From JABDJZ01 sp047619685 (GTDB lineage Bacteria; Bacteroidota; Rhodothermia; Rhodothermales; UBA10348), in contig JBLHLC010000022.1 in assembly GCA_047619685.1 (NCBI GenBank), positions 10,550 to 74,549 on the forward strand: DNA of 64,000 nt, written 5' to 3'. The translations under genes and the position numbers were made by a program. How positions within the stretch are numbered: the first letter of the stretch is position 1; every line of letters begins with the position of its first letter. The notes below the pieces were generated by a model. That model was not told the DNA's origin. It did no database searches and saw only the letters and a program-made list of their open reading frames with translations. This document shows positions 16,780 through 25,636 of this stretch, piece by piece.

Positions 16780-18242
16780 CGCCGTTTTGGTACAACATCA
16801 AGTCCCTCCGCCATCCGCAGGAAGAGGAGCGTGTCTATGGTTACGGGTGTCTGCTTCCGAAGTGATTCGATCAACTGGAACTCGGCCACGACGGGTGCGA
16901 GGGTCCGTCGCATCATGGCCATGTCTGAGTCCGGGTCTGCCGGGCGGACCGATCGGCTGAACCAGCCTGCGCGCTCCGCAGCCAATACGATCAGCGAGTC
17001 TGCCACCTGTCCGGGACGCTGTCGAAGTTGGTTTCGAAGCATCCCTGCCAAGCGCAGCGTGCTTGCCTCCCAGACCAGCATTCGGGCCGCTTCATCCTCC
17101 AGACCGCGTCGTTCCGCTTCTTCCGCGAAGACCTCGTTACGCAACGCGCGCCCCACGGAAGTGACGGTATTGTTGCGCGCCTCGGCAAACGGCAGGTCCT
17201 CCAGCCATCCGACATACTCGCCTGCGGTCATCGCCCGCTGTCGGCCACCGAGGGTGTAGGTGGCCAGGACGGTCTCGCTGTTCATGATGGCCCGGAGGCT
17301 GTCGATCACCATGCGCTGCGTGGCCTCATCGTCACCGCCGATCTCGGGTTGCGGCGCCGCTTCTATGGTCAAATCGTCGATCATGGAGGCGATCGCCGCA
17401 ATGGCAGCGGGCTCCGCCTTCACGTCATGCTCTTCCATAAACTCCCGGACAAAGGCGTCTCCCTCGACCTTGCGCCGACGGAGGCGAAACTGGCTTGCGA
17501 TACCCTCCTGTTTTGTCTGGAACTCGTCCTCGGTGAGTAGCGGGCTGACCATGACGCGCTCGCTACGAATCAGGTGCCATCCGAACCGGGACTGAACCGG
17601 CGACGAAAACGCGCCCTCCTGGAGGTTGAACGCGGCCTCCGCAAAAGCGTCGTCCATCTCGAAGTACTTGATCGGTCCCAGATACCCGGCTGAGGAATCG
17701 CCCGGAACGCCGAAGACGTCCTGCGCCTCGATCAGAAAATCCTTGCCAGCCCGGATGCGGTTGTACGATTCCTCCGCCTCCCCGCGGCTCCTGAAGTAGA
17801 TGTGCCGGACAACCACCTGCGCCTTCCATCGCGCAAAGGCCAGTCTGACTTCCTGCTCTGTTGGAGGCGGAAGCGTCTCCAGGAGGGCCTCATGAAAGAA
17901 CACCGTCCCCAGGGCCTTCTTCCGCTCCCGAACCCGGAATTGCTGGAAGGTGGAGTCCGTCATCAGGCCACGACGCTCGGCCTCACCGGCCAGCAGAACC
18001 GCATCGACGAGGTTTTCGAGGTGCGCTCTGCGGTTTGAATCGGTGTCGTTCTGACCCGTCCGAATCAGGAAATCAACGTACGTCCGCTCGAACCAGGAGT
18101 CAGATATCTCGTCTTGCCCGACGCTCGCAAGCGTCTCTACGGCAAGATGTGACTCCCCTGGCCCGCAACCCACAATGACGGCGGCAGCCAGAAATAACGG
18201 AATCAGCGCGACGCAACGGCGCCGCAGGTCAGCTGGGGACAA
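16776..18242 (-). CDS. Parvulin-type peptidyl-prolyl isomerase, probable lipoprotein
   Basis: A 488-residue SurA/PrsA-like folding factor. The N-terminus has a hydrophobic stretch ending VIVGC (Cys26), consistent with a lipoprotein anchored in the periplasm. SurA-like helices follow (DSWFERTYVDFLI, LVDAVLLAGEAERRGL), then a rotamase domain at about 150-260 with VVRHIYFRSRGEAEESYNRI, GYLGPIKYFEMDDAFAEAAF and FGWHLIRSERV. The C-terminal half is a second helical region. The only plausible start is a TTG at 18242, 8 bp after the PorV-like gene. Its place between a PorV-like protein and a T9SS-tagged hydrolase suggests it helps fold or protect outer-membrane or secreted proteins of this operon. 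That link is inferred. Confidence 0.8.
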   Translation of the reverse strand: MSPADLRRRCVALIPLFLAAAVIVGCGPGESHLAVETLASVGQDEISDSWFERTYVDFLIRTGQNDTDSNRRAHLENLVDAVLLAGEAERRGLMTDSTFQQFRVRERKKALGTVFFHEALLETLPPPTEQEVRLAFARWKAQVVVRHIYFRSRGEAEESYNRIRAGKDFLIEAQDVFGVPGDSSAGYLGPIKYFEMDDAFAEAAFNLQEGAFSSPVQSRFGWHLIRSERVMVSPLLTEDEFQTKQEGIASQFRLRRRKVEGDAFVREFMEEHDVKAEPAAIAAIASMIDDLTIEAAPQPEIGGDDEATQRMVIDSLRAIMNSETVLATYTLGGRQRAMTAGEYVGWLEDLPFAEARNNTVTSVGRALRNEVFAEEAERRGLEDEAARMLVWEASTLRLAGMLRNQLRQRPGQVADSLIVLAAERAGWFSRSVRPADPDSDMAMMRRTLAPVVAEFQLIESLRKQTPVTIDTLLFLRMAEGLDVVPKRR

Positions 18243-18250
18243 CGGTCAGG

Positions 18251-19285
18251 CTAGAAGTAGACGCGGAAGTCAAACATACGGACATCGTCCAGCAGGTCGA
18301 AGGGCACGTAGGCAAAGTCGAATCCAAAGCGGACCGAGGCCACCTGCACGTCAATTCCCACGCCGTAGGTCAGATGCGAGTCCACGTTGTCCTCAAGAAA
18401 CGCATCCTTGTAACCAAGTCGTGCGTCAAAGGTCAACGTGTTGGTCGCATAGCGGAATTGCCCGCCAAAGTCCGAGTTCAGGTTGTTGTCGTTGGTCTGG
18501 TTGGCGTCGGCCAGAGCCAGGACCTCGATGTTGCCCGCCTTGACCAGCGGAAGCGCCACGCCGAACTTGAACGCAATAGGCAGGTCCCACTGGTCCATCC
18601 GGATCCGGACCGGGATGCTCTCCGAGGTACCCGTGTTGACCGGGTCGATGTCAATGTTGCTCTCGGAGTTGATGCCGTCCATCTGCATCTTGCCGCCGAA
18701 GTTCATGATCGACGCTGCTACCTGCATCCCGTTGAAGTAGTCCGTCGCAAGAACGAAGCCGACGTCAAACGCGACGGTGCTGGCCGACATGTCCCGGATC
18801 CTCTGCGAAACGTATTTGGCCGTTACACCGAAGTTGAACTGCGGAGTCAGGGGCATGGCGTACGTCAGACCGACACTCATGTCCGCTGCATCAAAGGTCT
18901 CCCCCGTTCCTTCCGGCCTGGTCACCGTTCGGACCGCCATGGATCCGTAATCCACCGAGGCAATGCTCAGGCCGAGGACTCCGGATCCGAAGGCCGGCAC
19001 CACGACCGCCGCGGCATTGTATTCGATGTCGGCGAGCCAATCGTGGTGAGTGAAGAAGGCTTCCCCGCGGTGGCGCCCAAGGTAAGGCCGTGAGGCACCG
19101 CCCGGATTCCAGAAGAGCGCATCAGCGCCCGTGGCGATGGAGGTGTAGGCATGGCCAAGGGCACTGCCCCTGGCGCCGGTGCCGAGTGTCAGGAAGGTGC
19201 CTGCCGTAGTGCCCGCTCTGGTTTGAGCGGTGGCGGCGGGCGCGGCAACAAGTACCGCCAAAAGAAGGATGTGGAATCGTTTCAT
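18251..19285 (-). CDS. PorV/PorQ-family outer-membrane protein
   Basis: A 344-residue outer-membrane beta-barrel of the PorV/PorQ (UPF0164) family. Residues 1-20 are a signal peptide (APAATAQ). The family's N-terminal signature is plain: LTLGTGARGSALGHAYTSIA followed by DALFWNPGGAS. Alternating hydrophobic strands run to a C-terminal aromatic (FRVYF). In Bacteroidota, PorV shuttles T9SS substrates at the outer membrane, and PorQ-like members take part in the same pathway. It lies 12 bp after a large T9SS-tagged gene, which fits a dedicated partner role. I cannot distinguish PorV from other paralogues of this family by sequence alone. Confidence 0.82.
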   Translation of the reverse strand: MKRFHILLLAVLVAAPAATAQTRAGTTAGTFLTLGTGARGSALGHAYTSIATGADALFWNPGGASRPYLGRHRGEAFFTHHDWLADIEYNAAAVVVPAFGSGVLGLSIASVDYGSMAVRTVTRPEGTGETFDAADMSVGLTYAMPLTPQFNFGVTAKYVSQRIRDMSASTVAFDVGFVLATDYFNGMQVAASIMNFGGKMQMDGINSESNIDIDPVNTGTSESIPVRIRMDQWDLPIAFKFGVALPLVKAGNIEVLALADANQTNDNNLNSDFGGQFRYATNTLTFDARLGYKDAFLEDNVDSHLTYGVGIDVQVASVRFGFDFAYVPFDLLDDVRMFDFRVYF

Positions 19286-19297
19286 GGTGTATTCCTC

Positions 19298-22200
19298 CTA
19301 CTTGACGACGGCAAACTTGCCGATATGCTCACCGATGCCATCTGCCTCGACGTGATATATGTAAACCCCAAAGGCCAGGTCCTGCCCGCCTTCCGTCTGC
19401 AGATCCCAGAACATGGAGCCGTCGCTTCCTATGCCATCGTGGCGCAGGGTTGAGATGCGCTCCCCACGGAGGTTGAAGATGGTAATGGTCGCCGCACTCG
19501 GCAGGTTGATGAACCGAATCCGGCGCTCGCCGCGTCCGGTTATCTGTGATCTTGGCTCGTAGGCCGAAGCGCCGACATACGGATTGGGGACCACCGCGAT
19601 GTCTTTCAGCTCATCCCTGGCCAGATCGGCGTCGATGACCGCCTCACGGAGGGTAAACTGGAAGTAGTCCCCCTCATAGAACTCCCGCACCACGCTGATT
19701 TTGATTATGTCACCGGCATCCGGCGGATCCGAGGTCTGCCCCTCCGGCACTGAGAACGCCACCCTATGCCGGAATTTCCACGACAAACCGGCCTTTTCTG
19801 CAAAGATGATGGCATCACCGGGCCCAAACTCCCGGTTCTTGTCTACGTCATCAATAAAGAAGTCAATCTGCTGACCAGAGCTGGCATCGAACGCGAAAAT
19901 GGGTACTTCGACGCGCAGATAGACAACCCCAAAGCGAGGAGGACGATAGGTTGAGTCCGACGGGTTTACCCACCTGAGCTCATAGTCCCAGGGTGACTGG
20001 ACATACAATCCGGACTCCTCTTCCGCGATGCTTGCGATCCAGTTTGAATCCACACCGTCCAGCACGGATGGATCCAGCCCGTAGAGCTCGTTGGCAGAGC
20101 CTGGGTTGGAGACGTAACCGGTGTGATCCGTGTCGTAGGCCAGGAAACCGCGGTTAATATCCTCATTGTTGAATTCCACCACAAAGCCGTCTACCATGGG
20201 CGAAATGGGCGTAAGAGCCGACTTGGCCAGCACCACTTCGTTCTTGGCCACATCGAAGATGTCGTAGGCCGAGGTCTTGAACAGCTCGGCGCCGGCCTGG
20301 CCAGCGTCTTCGGAATAGAAGCGGACCTGATAGGGAGAATTCGGAACGACGTTCTCGTTGGTGACAATTTGAACGTTGATCGACCCCGACCCAATGCCTT
20401 CCGTCACGTGGCTCAGATCTTCGTTCGCGGCACCCTCGACATATCCAGCCGGCTTGGACCGGGGAATGATCACGGCCGCATTCTGTGACTGCCCGACGAT
20501 ATTACCGGCCAGATCGAGGCTGATGTTGAATACGTTCTCCTGCGGATCAATCTGGATCTCGCCATTCTCGATCACGCCGTGGTCGTAGGCAACCAGGGCG
20601 TAATAGTAGGTGAGTCCATTGGTGACGTTGTCATCCACGTAGAAGAACGACAAGCCGCTATCCGTCCCGAGCCGGTAAACACCCTCTCCGTCCAGCACGG
20701 TGACTGGCCCCTGAATGCCGTTGATCAGGTCCCACTGCGCGACCGGCTTGAAGAAGGTCGGTGTGCCGTCGATGTTCGAAATCGTGCGGGAATCAGATAG
20801 CAGGGCGTTAGTGCCCCTGTAGAGCTTGTAGCCCTCGAAGTCAAAGGCCTGGCTGAACCGGTCGAAGCTCGACACCGACAGCGTGTCCCAGGTCAGGGTG
20901 ACCCTGCCATCCCCGGGGACGGCCGTAAGCGTCGGCGTAAACGGGGGCTGGGCGAAGTTGTAGTCCGCGTCGTAGATGGACTGGACGGTCCGGCGATTCT
21001 TGAAGAAGTCGACCTCGTCGGCGCCGAATATCCAGGCTGTCGAGAAGAAGTCCGCGGCGTTTGGCGCAAGCGATACCGGGCCCGAGACGTACAGGAGGAA
21101 GGGCTCCACATCCGCCGTGAAACCGGCAGGTGCCGTACCAAGCGGGAACTGCGCAAAATTCAGGATGCGGTCGAAGAGCCAGGTGTCGTCCCTGAGGTTA
21201 TCGCCTGATTCGTAGAAAGGGCGCGCATTCAGGTCATTTCCCGTCAGACCGATCTGATCCGACTCATCCACATCGAGTTCGTCGAAATTCGGTTCACCCA
21301 CCGTGGGCATTCCGTCGGCTTCGCCGTCGTCGGGACCCTCGTAGAAGAGGTCAAAAGGCCCCTTGCCGTCACGACCAACGTCATCGTTGAGCGACTCGCC
21401 CGAATCCCACTGTCCGTTACCGTTGTCGTCCTCAAAGCTTCGCCAGTCCAGGTTTTCGTCTCCCGTCCACCAATAGCCAGCCTTGTAGGCAGGAAGGTCC
21501 TGCAGAGGCCCGTTGAACCGCTCGAAGTTCACTATGTCGTAAGAGGCATTTACGGACTGCTCAATTGCGTCCTGCCCAATAATCAGCGTCCCTGGTCCGG
21601 AGAAGCGGCCTTCGTCCGTAATGCCATCCTCGTCATTGTCCAGGCCATCTTCGCCACGAGAGGGACTTTCCAGGAAGGCAAATCCGGTGTAGCCAAGCGT
21701 ATAGAGCGTACCGTCAGGGTGCTGTCCGATGCCATCTTGGTCAAAGGCAAACGTCACATCCTGCTGCGGGTCAAACGCCGCGTTTTCATCGCCTTCCTCG
21801 TTTCCGAGTCCGTAATCCATGACCTGCGCGAAAAAGATGCCCTCGTCACCGGCAAGATTGAACCGGTAGGACGTCGGACTCGTGTTCGTGAGCCGGTACA
21901 GGATGAACATCGTATCCTCGGCCAGCAGGTTCGCCCACTGGAAGATGCGGACTCTTGCCTGAAGGCCCATCCCTCCCTTTGTCGAGTCGGCAGGATCCGC
22001 ATAGAACACGCCGTATGGACTGAACGGCTGACCCGTCTCCGGATCGATCGCATACTCCATGTCGGAGTAGTCGTCCATCACATAGTAGCTCTCCAGATCC
22101 GCATTGAAGACTCCGCGGCCAAAGGCGCCGTTCCACTGACCCGCCCAACCTGGATCATCCGGGTTGTCCAGACGGTCTGGCCAGAAGGTCGGCCACGAGG

Positions 22201-22678
22201 TTGGATCATCGCTGAGGGCTGGCGTCGGCTCCACCTGTCCCTGGGAGTTGATTCTGGACGGATTGTGAAACCCGTTCAGCGGCAGCCAGCCCCAGAGGGC
22301 ACCACCAGGGCCAAGGCGTTTTCCGGCGTCGCGATAGGTCAGGATGACGGGGTTCACCAGCGTGTCCGGCCGGCCGCCGAAGGCCGGCCACTTGGCCCGC
22401 TCGGCGGGAACGCGTCCGGCGACGATGATTCCGATACCGTCAATGTGACGGCCGCCGATGCCGCGTGGCCAGACACCCCAAGGGGCATCATTCCATCGCG
22501 CGAGCTCTCCGTGGTTTCGGAAGTTGGTCTCGATCAGGTTTCCATCCAGAATGCCCCGGGCGATGGAGACCTCGGCCCCGCGGTATTCAGTGGGAATGCC
22601 TTCCCCGTTTTGAGCCATCGCCGGGACGGCGATCAGGAGGAGAAGCCAGGTCGCTGCAAAGGCACGAAGCAGGCGCAT
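19298..22678 (-). CDS. Large secreted protein with T9SS-like C-terminal domain
   Basis: About 1126 residues from the ATG at 22678 (MRLLRAFAATWLLLLIAVPAMAQ, a good signal peptide). The frame opens to 22750, but the extra 24 residues are not signal-like. The N-terminal half is a conserved-looking globular region (RIGDGIGIIVAGR-type phrases, e.g. GGRHIDGIGIIVAG) with acidic calcium-loop motifs (GLDNDEDGITDEG, DDNGNGQWDSGE). The middle contains a fibronectin-like stretch (VTLTWDTLSV, GYKLYRG). The end is a sorting domain, VVPNPYVGAS, ATITIFNLRGERI, AFGVYIYHVEA. No enzymatic motif was recognised. It starts 76 bp after the TonB receptor stop and is followed at 12 bp by the PorV-like gene. Such TonB-substrate-PorV triplets recur in this group of bacteria, but function is unknown. 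Confidence 0.8.
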   Translation of the reverse strand: MRLLRAFAATWLLLLIAVPAMAQNGEGIPTEYRGAEVSIARGILDGNLIETNFRNHGELARWNDAPWGVWPRGIGGRHIDGIGIIVAGRVPAERAKWPAFGGRPDTLVNPVILTYRDAGKRLGPGGALWGWLPLNGFHNPSRINSQGQVEPTPALSDDPTSWPTFWPDRLDNPDDPGWAGQWNGAFGRGVFNADLESYYVMDDYSDMEYAIDPETGQPFSPYGVFYADPADSTKGGMGLQARVRIFQWANLLAEDTMFILYRLTNTSPTSYRFNLAGDEGIFFAQVMDYGLGNEEGDENAAFDPQQDVTFAFDQDGIGQHPDGTLYTLGYTGFAFLESPSRGEDGLDNDEDGITDEGRFSGPGTLIIGQDAIEQSVNASYDIVNFERFNGPLQDLPAYKAGYWWTGDENLDWRSFEDDNGNGQWDSGESLNDDVGRDGKGPFDLFYEGPDDGEADGMPTVGEPNFDELDVDESDQIGLTGNDLNARPFYESGDNLRDDTWLFDRILNFAQFPLGTAPAGFTADVEPFLLYVSGPVSLAPNAADFFSTAWIFGADEVDFFKNRRTVQSIYDADYNFAQPPFTPTLTAVPGDGRVTLTWDTLSVSSFDRFSQAFDFEGYKLYRGTNALLSDSRTISNIDGTPTFFKPVAQWDLINGIQGPVTVLDGEGVYRLGTDSGLSFFYVDDNVTNGLTYYYALVAYDHGVIENGEIQIDPQENVFNISLDLAGNIVGQSQNAAVIIPRSKPAGYVEGAANEDLSHVTEGIGSGSINVQIVTNENVVPNSPYQVRFYSEDAGQAGAELFKTSAYDIFDVAKNEVVLAKSALTPISPMVDGFVVEFNNEDINRGFLAYDTDHTGYVSNPGSANELYGLDPSVLDGVDSNWIASIAEEESGLYVQSPWDYELRWVNPSDSTYRPPRFGVVYLRVEVPIFAFDASSGQQIDFFIDDVDKNREFGPGDAIIFAEKAGLSWKFRHRVAFSVPEGQTSDPPDAGDIIKISVVREFYEGDYFQFTLREAVIDADLARDELKDIAVVPNPYVGASAYEPRSQITGRGERRIRFINLPSAATITIFNLRGERISTLRHDGIGSDGSMFWDLQTEGGQDLAFGVYIYHVEADGIGEHIGKFAVVK

Positions 22679-22754
22679 GGGCATCGGTGGTCGGACGCTG
22701 GAAAGGGTGCGGAGCATGCTCGACGCTGACGTTAGGGGCTGGCGCTGCATGGCT

Positions 22755-25529
22755 CTAGAACTTGTAGCTGAGGCCGAGGCTGATTCGCCGCGGGGCCGAG
22801 TACCATTCAGGGTGGGCGAAATACTCGTCGAGCGAGTTCAAACCGCCGATACGCGTCCCCGTGGACCTGAAGAGCTCCTTCTCGAGAGACTCCTCTGCGT
22901 TGCCCGATGAGGCATACACCGTATTCTGAATCTCCGAGTCAAACAGGTTCTGAACCTGGAGGAAGAGTTGGAGATCGTTGCCGCCAAAGGGTGGCCTGAA
23001 ATAGGCCCGAACGTCAGTCCAGTACTGGAAGGGACGATCCGCGTTGTTTGACAGCGTCGAGCGGACAAAGCCGCGTAGCGTCGTGTAGGGCTCACCCGTG
23101 CGCAGACGGTTGATGAACGTGATGGTAGTTCCCTCGAAGGGCCTCACGCTGATCGTGTTATTGAGCACGTGACGCCGATCCCAGTTGAGACGGACCAACG
23201 AAAGAATGGCCTCAAGACCGCTCTGCTGGCGCCCAAACGCCTCACCCGGATCGGAGGAGGTGCCTTCCGCAAACTGAAGCGTGTAGTCCAGCGTCCAGCT
23301 GAGCGGACCCTGCGACTGGTCAAACAGCGAGAGGGTCAGTCCCCGGATTGTACCGAAGTCGCGGTTGATCCAGTGGATTGCAAAGTCCCCGTTAGGGGTG
23401 CGCTCGATCTGCTGTCCCGTCAGGTTTCTGACGTCCTTCGAGAAAATGGTAAACTCAAGACCAATGTCATCCGTCAGGCCTTGCTGGAGGCCGACTTCAA
23501 ACGCCAGGGTCCGTTCCGGCTCCAGTTGGGCATTCCCGAACTGGTTTGTGCTGGACTGGGGGTTGATCTCGTACTCAGGATTGGTGTAGAGCAGGTTCAG
23601 CGGCGGCGTCTGGAAGAAGAGACCGGCGGAAAAGCGCATCACACCGGTCGACGAGATCGGGAACGCAATACCCAGGCGAGGACTTAGCTGAAGCTCCGGT
23701 TCCGCCGCGATCCGGTTTGAGATCAGGTTGCCGGTGGCAACCTGCTGACCTGTCGCCGGGTCCGTCGTGGTCTCAAGAACCTCCGACAGGTGGGCCTGGC
23801 GCCAATCCTTCGGGATATCGTAGTTGGAATTGAAGTAGTCAAAACGGAGCCCGGCATTCACGATGAGTCCGGTAAACTCCATCTTGTCCTGAAAGTAGGC
23901 GGCGAACTCGACCGGCTTGGCGTTCAGACTGTTGTCGTTGAAGACATCCGGCGAGGGCCGGGGCTGGTACAGCGTCCTTGCGGACTTCTCAATTCCAAAG
24001 GTCCGGTTGTCCAGGCCGTGAAAACGCGCCGAGATACCCGTCTTGAAGAGATGGATGTTGTCGGGCTGACTGGAAAAATCGATGACGACCGTATGGGTCT
24101 CCGTCAGCTCATCGGCCGTAAAGAGATCGTTTCCACCCACCCGGAAGGCATTGGAGCCTGTCAGGCCCCCAAGCTGGGGACTCTGGTAGCCGGGATTGGT
24201 CGGGTCCGCGAAGAGATAGCTGTCGTACTTGTCCCTCAGGTAGCTATACGAAATATTTCCGAACGAGCGTGTCCCGACCGTGTACCGCAAACTCAGGATG
24301 TGGGTCTGGCTGGTGAAGTAGCCTGTGTTGAGTCCGTTCGGTACGTATTTGGAGTCGTGGCTGTAATTACTGAACTGCCCGTCCTGCAAAAAGAGATTGT
24401 AGTCCAGCTTCACTGTGTTCGTCAGCGAGGCGGTCATCGTTGTGTTCAGCGAAAGCCTTTCGTAGCCCCGGGACACAAACTCACCGGAACCTGTCGACTG
24501 GACGACCCACAGGTTTCGATCCAGTCCGGAGTTGAGGCCCTGCGAAGAATCCGACGGTGAGAACAGATTGCGCATTACGTTGGCACCGTCCTCATTCAGA
24601 TAGCGTGCCGTCGCCTGAAATCCGACCTTGTTCTTCAGAATCGGACCACCGATAGAAAGCTGCAGGTCGGACTGATTGTTGAAGTCCAGCGCGTCGGAGA
24701 GCGTGACGGACTCGGGTTGAAAATCATCAACCGACAGAAAGAGGCCAGCCGGCGCGGTGCGGTTCATGAACTCGGCCTTGCGGCTGCTGGCGTAGGACCC
24801 CAGATAGGCCAGCGCTGAGCCCGACCATTCATTGGGGACGTCCTTCGTGACGATGTTCACGATGCCCGATTGAGCCTGACCATACTCCGCATTGAAGACA
24901 CCGGAAATGACCTCCAGACTGGAGACCATGTTCTGCTCCACATCGAAGGCGGCCTGGTTGTTGAAGGCGTTATTGATCGGTACCCCGTTGACCAGATACG
25001 CGACCTCACCTGACCGTCCTCCTCGAAAACGACCGTCTACGACACCCGCCTGAAGGTTTACGGCATCGTTGATACTGGTAACCGGAAGCGCCTCAAGCTG
25101 CGCTGCATTAACCACCGCGGTGGTTGTTGTCCTGTCCACCTGCACTATGCCGCGCTCTGCCGTGACGACAATCTCCTCACCCTCAAAAACCTGCTCCGCG
25201 ATGGTGAAGTCAACCCGGCTCGTCGCATCGACGATTACCTCGACGCCCTGCACGATGACGGTGGAAAAGCCGATAAAGCTGGCGCTGACCGAGTAGGTCC
25301 CCGGCTTCACCCTCAGAATGAGGAAATTACCGTCCAGGTCTGTGACGGACCCCTGCGTGGTCCCCACCAGGGCGACGTTCACGCCCGGAAGCGGTTCGCC
25401 GGTTCCCGCCTCCACGACGGTACCAACCACCTTGCCATAGATATCCATGGCGGGATTGGGCGAGGATTCAGCAACCGATGGCGCGGCCATCAGGAGAGCG
25501 AACAGAACGAGGAGACATCCTTGTCTCAT
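22755..25529 (-). CDS. TonB-dependent receptor with carboxypeptidase-regulatory domain
   Basis: A 924-residue outer-membrane active transporter. The ATG at 25529 has GAGG eight bases upstream and is preferred to a GTG at 25535. After a signal peptide comes a CarboxypepD_reg-like domain (KVVGTVVEAGTGEPLPGVNV, GSVTDLDGNFLILRVKPGTY), then the plug (INDAVNLQAGVVDG, EVISGVFNAEYGQAQSGIVNIVTK) and a 22-strand-type barrel ending in aromatic YKF. It resembles SusC in having the regulatory extension, but no SusD gene is present, so I do not call it a SusC/SusD pair. It is the first gene of a minus-strand operon that ends in the GH5 glycanase. The imported ligand is unknown, possibly an oligosaccharide or metal chelate. 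Confidence 0.88.
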   Translation of the reverse strand: MRQGCLLVLFALLMAAPSVAESSPNPAMDIYGKVVGTVVEAGTGEPLPGVNVALVGTTQGSVTDLDGNFLILRVKPGTYSVSASFIGFSTVIVQGVEVIVDATSRVDFTIAEQVFEGEEIVVTAERGIVQVDRTTTTAVVNAAQLEALPVTSINDAVNLQAGVVDGRFRGGRSGEVAYLVNGVPINNAFNNQAAFDVEQNMVSSLEVISGVFNAEYGQAQSGIVNIVTKDVPNEWSGSALAYLGSYASSRKAEFMNRTAPAGLFLSVDDFQPESVTLSDALDFNNQSDLQLSIGGPILKNKVGFQATARYLNEDGANVMRNLFSPSDSSQGLNSGLDRNLWVVQSTGSGEFVSRGYERLSLNTTMTASLTNTVKLDYNLFLQDGQFSNYSHDSKYVPNGLNTGYFTSQTHILSLRYTVGTRSFGNISYSYLRDKYDSYLFADPTNPGYQSPQLGGLTGSNAFRVGGNDLFTADELTETHTVVIDFSSQPDNIHLFKTGISARFHGLDNRTFGIEKSARTLYQPRPSPDVFNDNSLNAKPVEFAAYFQDKMEFTGLIVNAGLRFDYFNSNYDIPKDWRQAHLSEVLETTTDPATGQQVATGNLISNRIAAEPELQLSPRLGIAFPISSTGVMRFSAGLFFQTPPLNLLYTNPEYEINPQSSTNQFGNAQLEPERTLAFEVGLQQGLTDDIGLEFTIFSKDVRNLTGQQIERTPNGDFAIHWINRDFGTIRGLTLSLFDQSQGPLSWTLDYTLQFAEGTSSDPGEAFGRQQSGLEAILSLVRLNWDRRHVLNNTISVRPFEGTTITFINRLRTGEPYTTLRGFVRSTLSNNADRPFQYWTDVRAYFRPPFGGNDLQLFLQVQNLFDSEIQNTVYASSGNAEESLEKELFRSTGTRIGGLNSLDEYFAHPEWYSAPRRISLGLSYKF

Positions 25530-25582
25530 AGTCACGGCCTCAGGTAGGGATTGAAGCGGTCAAGTGGCCAAAACGTGCGACA

Positions 25583-25613
25583 GCGGCGGGCGAGGCATAG
25601 CCCCGCCCGCCGC
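25583..25613 (-). terminator. Strong GC hairpin between operons
   Basis: A 14-base stem with a single mismatch (GCGGCGGGCG-A-GGC pairing with GCC-C-CGCCCGCCGC, loop ATA). It lies between the stop of the 751-residue secreted protein gene and the TonB receptor start, both on the minus strand. There is no clean U-tract (TGTCGCACGTTTTGG follows on the minus strand), so it may be a terminator, attenuator or mRNA-stabilising structure. Confidence 0.5.
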
Positions 25614-25636
25614 ATCCGCACGCTTTCAAACACCAC

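Noticed and set aside
21719..22729. A 336-codon plus-strand frame over the large T9SS gene
   Set aside because: Antisense shadow of the 1126-residue protein.
22755..25529. SusC label for the TonB receptor
   Set aside because: It has the regulatory extension but no SusD partner gene, so only TonB-dependent receptor is supported.
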